DNA of 64,000 bases from Hennigella sp049177145 (GTDB lineage Bacteria; Bacillota_I; Bacilli_A; Mycoplasmatales; Mycoplasmoidaceae): assembly GCA_049177145.1 (NCBI GenBank), contig CP185406.1:310001-374000 (forward strand), given 5' to 3'. Numbering within the stretch: position 1 is the stretch's first letter; each line of letters starts with the position of its first letter. The notes under the pieces are model-generated. The model saw nothing but the letters and a program-made list of their open reading frames with translations. It was not told the origin of the DNA and did not search any database. Both the position numbers and the translations under genes were made by a program. Positions 60,226 through 64,000 of the stretch are shown one piece after another.

Positions 60226-63200
60226 CTACTTGTTTAGTTCTACTAGGCCTGCAAGCTTTTCTTTAGCGTTAGCTTCAGATCCTTTAAATAACTTAGCAGC
60301 TTGTTCTGGAGCTTTCTTAACAAGAGCAGCATATCTAGCTTCACCTTTTAAGAATTCTTCATAACTACCAGCAGGAGTTGGAGTTGAGTCTAAAGTAAAC
60401 TTCTTAGCAGCAGTTGGGTTGTAACGGTATAGTTGTCAATAACCAGCATCTACAGCTTTCTTCATTTCTAATTGAGAGTTAGACATGTTGAAACCGTGGT
60501 TGATACATGGAGCATAAGCAATAATGATTGAAACACCATCATAAGCTTCAGCTTCAGTAATTGCTTTAATGAATTGTTGTTGGTCTGCACCAAGTGCAAC
60601 TTGAGCAACATATACATCTTTATATGTCATAGCAATACCACCAAGGTCTTTCTTTCTTGTTGGTTTACCAGCAGCAGTAAATTTGGCAACTGAACCCATT
60701 GGAGATGATTTAGATGCTTGACCACCAGTGTTAGAGTAAACTTCAGTGTCGACTACTAAAATGTTTACATTTTCACCAGAAGCAAGTACGTGGTCTAAAC
60801 CACCAAAGCCAATATCGTATGCTCAACCATCACCACCGATGATTCATACTGATTTCTTAGATAATTGGTCTAAGTTTGTTAGAATCTTTTCCATGCAGTG
60901 GCAATCTTTGTCACACAATGGACCTTGAGCCTTAGCGGCTTTTTCAAGAGCTGGAATGAATTGTTCAATATCAGCAGCATCTTTGTGAGCTATTACATCA
61001 GCAATTGCTTTCTTTAATTCAGGGGTTGCTTTTGCATTAGCAGCGCAAGCTTCTAGGTGTTTGTATAGATCATTTCTTCTATATTTCAAACCTAAAGCCA
61101 TACCTAAACCAAATTCTGCATTATCTTCAAATAATGAGTTAGCTCAGCTTGGACCGTGTCCTTCTTTATCTACACAGTAAGGAACTGTTGGGAATGCACC
61201 ACCATAGATTGATGAACATCCTGTTGCATTAGCAACAACCATTCTCTTACCAAATAGTTGAGAAATAACTTTGATGTATGGTGTTTCACCACAACCAGCA
61301 CAAGCACCACTAAATTCAAAGTAAGGTTCTTCAAATTGGATACCTTTAACTGTTGTTTTAGCAAATGGAGTTGGTAATGATTTCAATGTAGTGAAGAAAT
61401 CTCAGTTTGCTTTTTCTTCAACTAATCTTTCATTGATTGGTTTCATAACCAATGCTTGTTTATCTTTATTCTTGTTTGCTGGACAAACTTTAGAACATGA
61501 ACCACATCCTGTACAGTCTGCGGCAGAAACTTGGATTCTGAACTTAGCACCTTTGTTTCCAGTCATATCAACTGTTTTGAATGATGCAGGAGCATTAGCA
61601 AGATCCTTTGGATCTATTGCTTTAGATCTAATTGCAGCATGTGGACAAACTAATGTACATTGACCACATTGTAAACAGTTTTCTGGAACTCATTGAGGAG
61701 CTGTGTTGCCAATTGCTCTCTTTTCATATTGAGTTGTTGCAGTTGGAACAGCACCATCAGGTTTAAATGCACTTACTGGAAGTTTATCACCATTGTGTTG
61801 GTCGATAACTGCACAGAAGTTTTTGTAGAATTCAGAAGCATAAGATACATCAAATGGTTCTGGGTTTGTATTCATATCAAGCGCTTTAACATCAACTTCA
61901 TGTAAGTCACTTGTTGCAGCATCAATTGCTTTCATGTTAGCAGCAACAACTGCATCACCTTTACGTGAGTAAAGTTTAACAACAGAGTCCTTCATTTGTT
62001 TTTCACAAGTTTCGTAAGGAATGATGTTTGTAATCTTGAAGAAACAAGATTGCATAATAACGTTAATTCTGTTGCCTAAACCAGCAGCGCCTGCTACTTT
62101 GTAAGCATCGATTGTGTAAAGTTTAGCATTAAGCTTTTGAACTTTTTCTTTAAATGCTTTTGGTAAGTGTTTACCAATTTCTTCAGCTGGTCAAATTGAG
62201 TTAAGTAATACACATCCATTTTCTTTCAAACCTTCAAGAACATCGTATTTGTTAACATATGTGAAGTTGTGAACAGCAATGAAGTCTGCATGTTGTAAGA
62301 AGTATGGACTTCTAATAACACCATCAGACATTCTTAAGTGAGAAATTGTTAATCCACCAGATTTCTTTGAATCATATTCAAAGTAACCTTGAATGTATTT
62401 TTGTGTGTTTTGACCAATAATCTTGATTGATGATTTGTTGGCTGAAATAGTACCATCAGATCCAAGACCTCAGAATTTACATTCATAGTAATCATTGTCT
62501 AATTGAACTTCTTTACCTAAAGCTGGTAATGATAAATGAGTTACATCATCATTAATTCCAACTGTGAATCTAACAATTGGTTTGTCAGATGTCATGTTGT
62601 TGAAAATTTGATAAACACAAGTTGGTGTAAATTCTTTTCCACCTAAACCAAATCTACCAGCTAATACTTTGATATCAGTTCTGTTCATTTGGTTTAGAGC
62701 CATTACTACATCTAAGTACAATGGTTCACCATTTGAACCTGGTTCTTTAGTTCTATCTAGAACAGTTAATCTCTTAACTGTCTTAGGTAGTTTTTCTACA
62801 AAGGCTTTAGAATTGAATGGACGGTATAAGTGAACTTTTAGTACACCATACTTCTTTCCTTCTTTTCTAATTAGTGTGTCAAGAGATTCATGAATTGTAT
62901 CAGCTCCTGAACCCATAACAACAATTACATCTGTTGCTTCTGGTGAACCATAGTAGTTGAATGGAGCATATTTTCTTCCTGTTAATTCTGCAAGTTTGTT
63001 CATTGCATTTTCAACAGCAGTATATGCATCATCATAATTCTTGTTGTTTGCTTCACGGTTTTGGAAGTATGTATCACCATTTTCACATGGACCCATTAAT
63101 TTAGGATGAGCAGGGTTGTGTCCTGATTTTCTATAAGCATTAATCTTCTCAGTTGGAAGCATTTGCTTAATAGTGTCATATGAGATTTCTTCAATCTTGT

Positions 63201-63747
63201 TGATTTCATGACTTGTTCTGAAACCATCAAAGAAGTGAAGGAATGGTAATGATGAGTTTAGTGCAGCGATGTGTGCAACTAAAGCCATATCGTGAGCTTC
63301 TTGTACGTTGTTTGAAGCCAACATACAGAAACCTGTTTGTCTTGTTGCCATAACGTCTTGGTGGTCACCAAAGATGTTAATAGCTTGTGCAGCTAGTGTT
63401 CTAGCTGATACATGGAAGACTACTGGTAAACATTCTGCAGCAATCTTGTACATGTTAGGGATCATAAGTAATAATCCTTGGCTAGCTGTATAAGTAGTTG
63501 TTAATGCACCTACTGAAGCTGAACCATGAACTGCACCAGCAGCTCCACCTTCAGATTGCATTTCAGTTACTTTTACAGTGTTACCAAATACATTCTTTTG
63601 TCCCTTAGCAGCTCATTCATCACACAATTCAGCCATTGGTGTTGAAGGAGTAATAGGGAAAATACAAGCAACGTCACTTAGTGCGTAGCCAATCATGGCT
63701 GCTGCTGTATTTCCATCTACTGAAATATATTTTTTATCTGTCGACAT
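60226..63747 (-). CDS. nifJ: Pyruvate:ferredoxin (flavodoxin) oxidoreductase
   Basis: 1173 residues, the fused one-chain form. It turns pyruvate and CoA into acetyl-CoA and CO2 and reduces ferredoxin. The N-terminal domain has FPITPSTPMAE near 29 and TYTASQGLLLMIPN near 85; two [4Fe-4S] sites are CLQCGQCTLVCP near 690 and CTGCGSCSKVCP near 745; a further cluster ligand set begins at CAGCGETPY near 815; the TPP site is GGDGWAYDIGFGGLDH near 975, followed by EVYSNTGGQASKSSP. UGA Trp confirm it is native to this code. Mollicutes usually use the PDH complex, so this points to anaerobic life and lateral gain. Confidence 0.97.
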
Positions 63748-63772
63748 ATATATCTTCTTTCGTTTAATAAAA

Positions 63773-63803
63773 TGTACATCCTTTAGGATGTACATATATT
63801 ATA
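63773..63803 (-). promoter_or_regulatory. nifJ -10 box and 22-base inverted repeat
   Basis: TATAAT at 63798-63803 (minus strand), then an inverted repeat at 63773-63794 with 9-base arms TGTACATCC and GGATGTACA around TAAA. Transcription should begin at or within the repeat, so it is an operator or a 5' stem-loop. The U-rich sequence after it raises a third option, an early terminator. Confidence 0.6.
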
Positions 63804-63812
63804 TATCTAATC

Positions 63813-63840
63813 AAAAATAAGTTACAAGTAACTTATTTTT
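63813..63840 (-). terminator. Terminator of the partial gene at the window end
   Basis: AAAAATAAGTTAC and GTAACTTATTTTT pair around AA. It includes the stop codon of the upstream gene. Confidence 0.8.
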
Positions 63841-64000
63841 GGTTGTTGTCGTCTTCTAATTCTTGCTCTGGACTCTTTTGTCTTGTTTCAGCAATAGTGA
63901 TAGTTTTGTTGCCATCTACCTTTTGTTCCAACTTGGTTTCTGTCTTCTTTTCAGCAGGGATTTTTTTGCTTGGATCAGTAATAGTAATTTTTTGTTTGCC
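63833..64000 (-). CDS. C-terminal fragment of an unknown charged protein
   Basis: The last 55 codons of a gene that begins outside the window. The peptide is polar and charged with a repeated K-[QT]-ITI-[TA]-[DE] element (GKQKITITDP and GNKTITIAET, 29 residues apart) and ends QELEDDNNQK. No family can be named. It looks like a low-complexity or repeat tail. Confidence 0.6.
   Translation of the reverse strand, partial: GKQKITITDPSKKIPAEKKTETKLEQKVDGNKTITIAETRQKSPEQELEDDNNQK

Noticed and set aside
1..64000. CRISPR array, insertion sequence or prophage
   Set aside because: I saw no spaced direct repeats of CRISPR size, no transposase or integrase, and no terminal repeats; the gene order is compact and of housekeeping type apart from the regions listed.

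Overview
The window is from a mollicute (Mycoplasma group). Almost every long gene can be read end to end only if UGA is translated as tryptophan: parE, rpe, lysS, metG, secY, potABC and the 1173-residue nifJ all carry in-frame TGA at positions where their families have Trp. The DNA is AT-rich, genes are packed tightly with many TAATG overlaps, and RNA-type terminators are short GC hairpins with U tracts. Anaerobic markers (pyruvate:ferredoxin oxidoreductase and rubrerythrin) and a BspA-like leucine-rich-repeat lipoprotein suggest an anaerobic, host-associated species. The content recalls the Trichomonas-associated 'Candidatus Malacoplasma girerdii', but that is an inference and I could not test it.

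Layout. 1-9.8 kb: parE/parC (topoisomerase IV), diverging from nicotinate phosphoribosyltransferase and a membrane protein; then lysS, a degenerate AsnA-like protein and rpe; then hpf, a DJ-1 family protein and metG. 9.8-25.8 kb: one continuous S10-spc-alpha ribosomal superoperon on the minus strand (rpsJ to rplQ, with secY, adk, map, infA and rpoA), interrupted by a small lipoprotein gene. Many of its ribosomal proteins carry Lys/Ala/Glu/Pro-rich tails. 26-34 kb: LRR lipoprotein, ridA, prs, an unknown gene, a DUF402 gene, a heterodimeric ABC exporter. 34-39 kb: tRNA-Arg, then lipase/glpK/ktrB as one operon, and trmL. 39-42 kb: rubrerythrin behind a palindromic promoter; a trigger-factor C-domain protein, a DivIVA-like protein and metK behind a SAM-clan riboswitch. 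42-49 kb: tsaD, a potABCD-type polyamine ABC system, and a tandem double-HAD phosphatase. 49-57 kb: hrcA, fmt, rpsT with a second coupled lipoprotein, greA, five tRNA genes, a divergent HhH-GPD DNA glycosylase, argS. 57-64 kb: four PQ-loop/SWEET-like membrane proteins, a TetR regulator and nifJ.

The most notable system is 56.9-60.2 kb. Two 7-helix proteins with the 3-1-3 layout of eukaryotic SWEETs lie behind an autoregulatory-looking tetR gene. Two 3-helix SemiSWEET-like proteins follow nifJ in an operon. All six repeat units share a PQ/K-T-[KR]-[ND]-T-S motif and a cytosolic tail motif KK-L-x-[IV]-S-E. Also notable are a compact SAM riboswitch that appears to lack P4, an asparagine synthetase fold that has lost class II motif 3, a fused pair of HAD phosphatases, and a series of long palindromes overlapping the -10 boxes of stress or anaerobic genes (DJ-1, rubrerythrin, tetR, nifJ).
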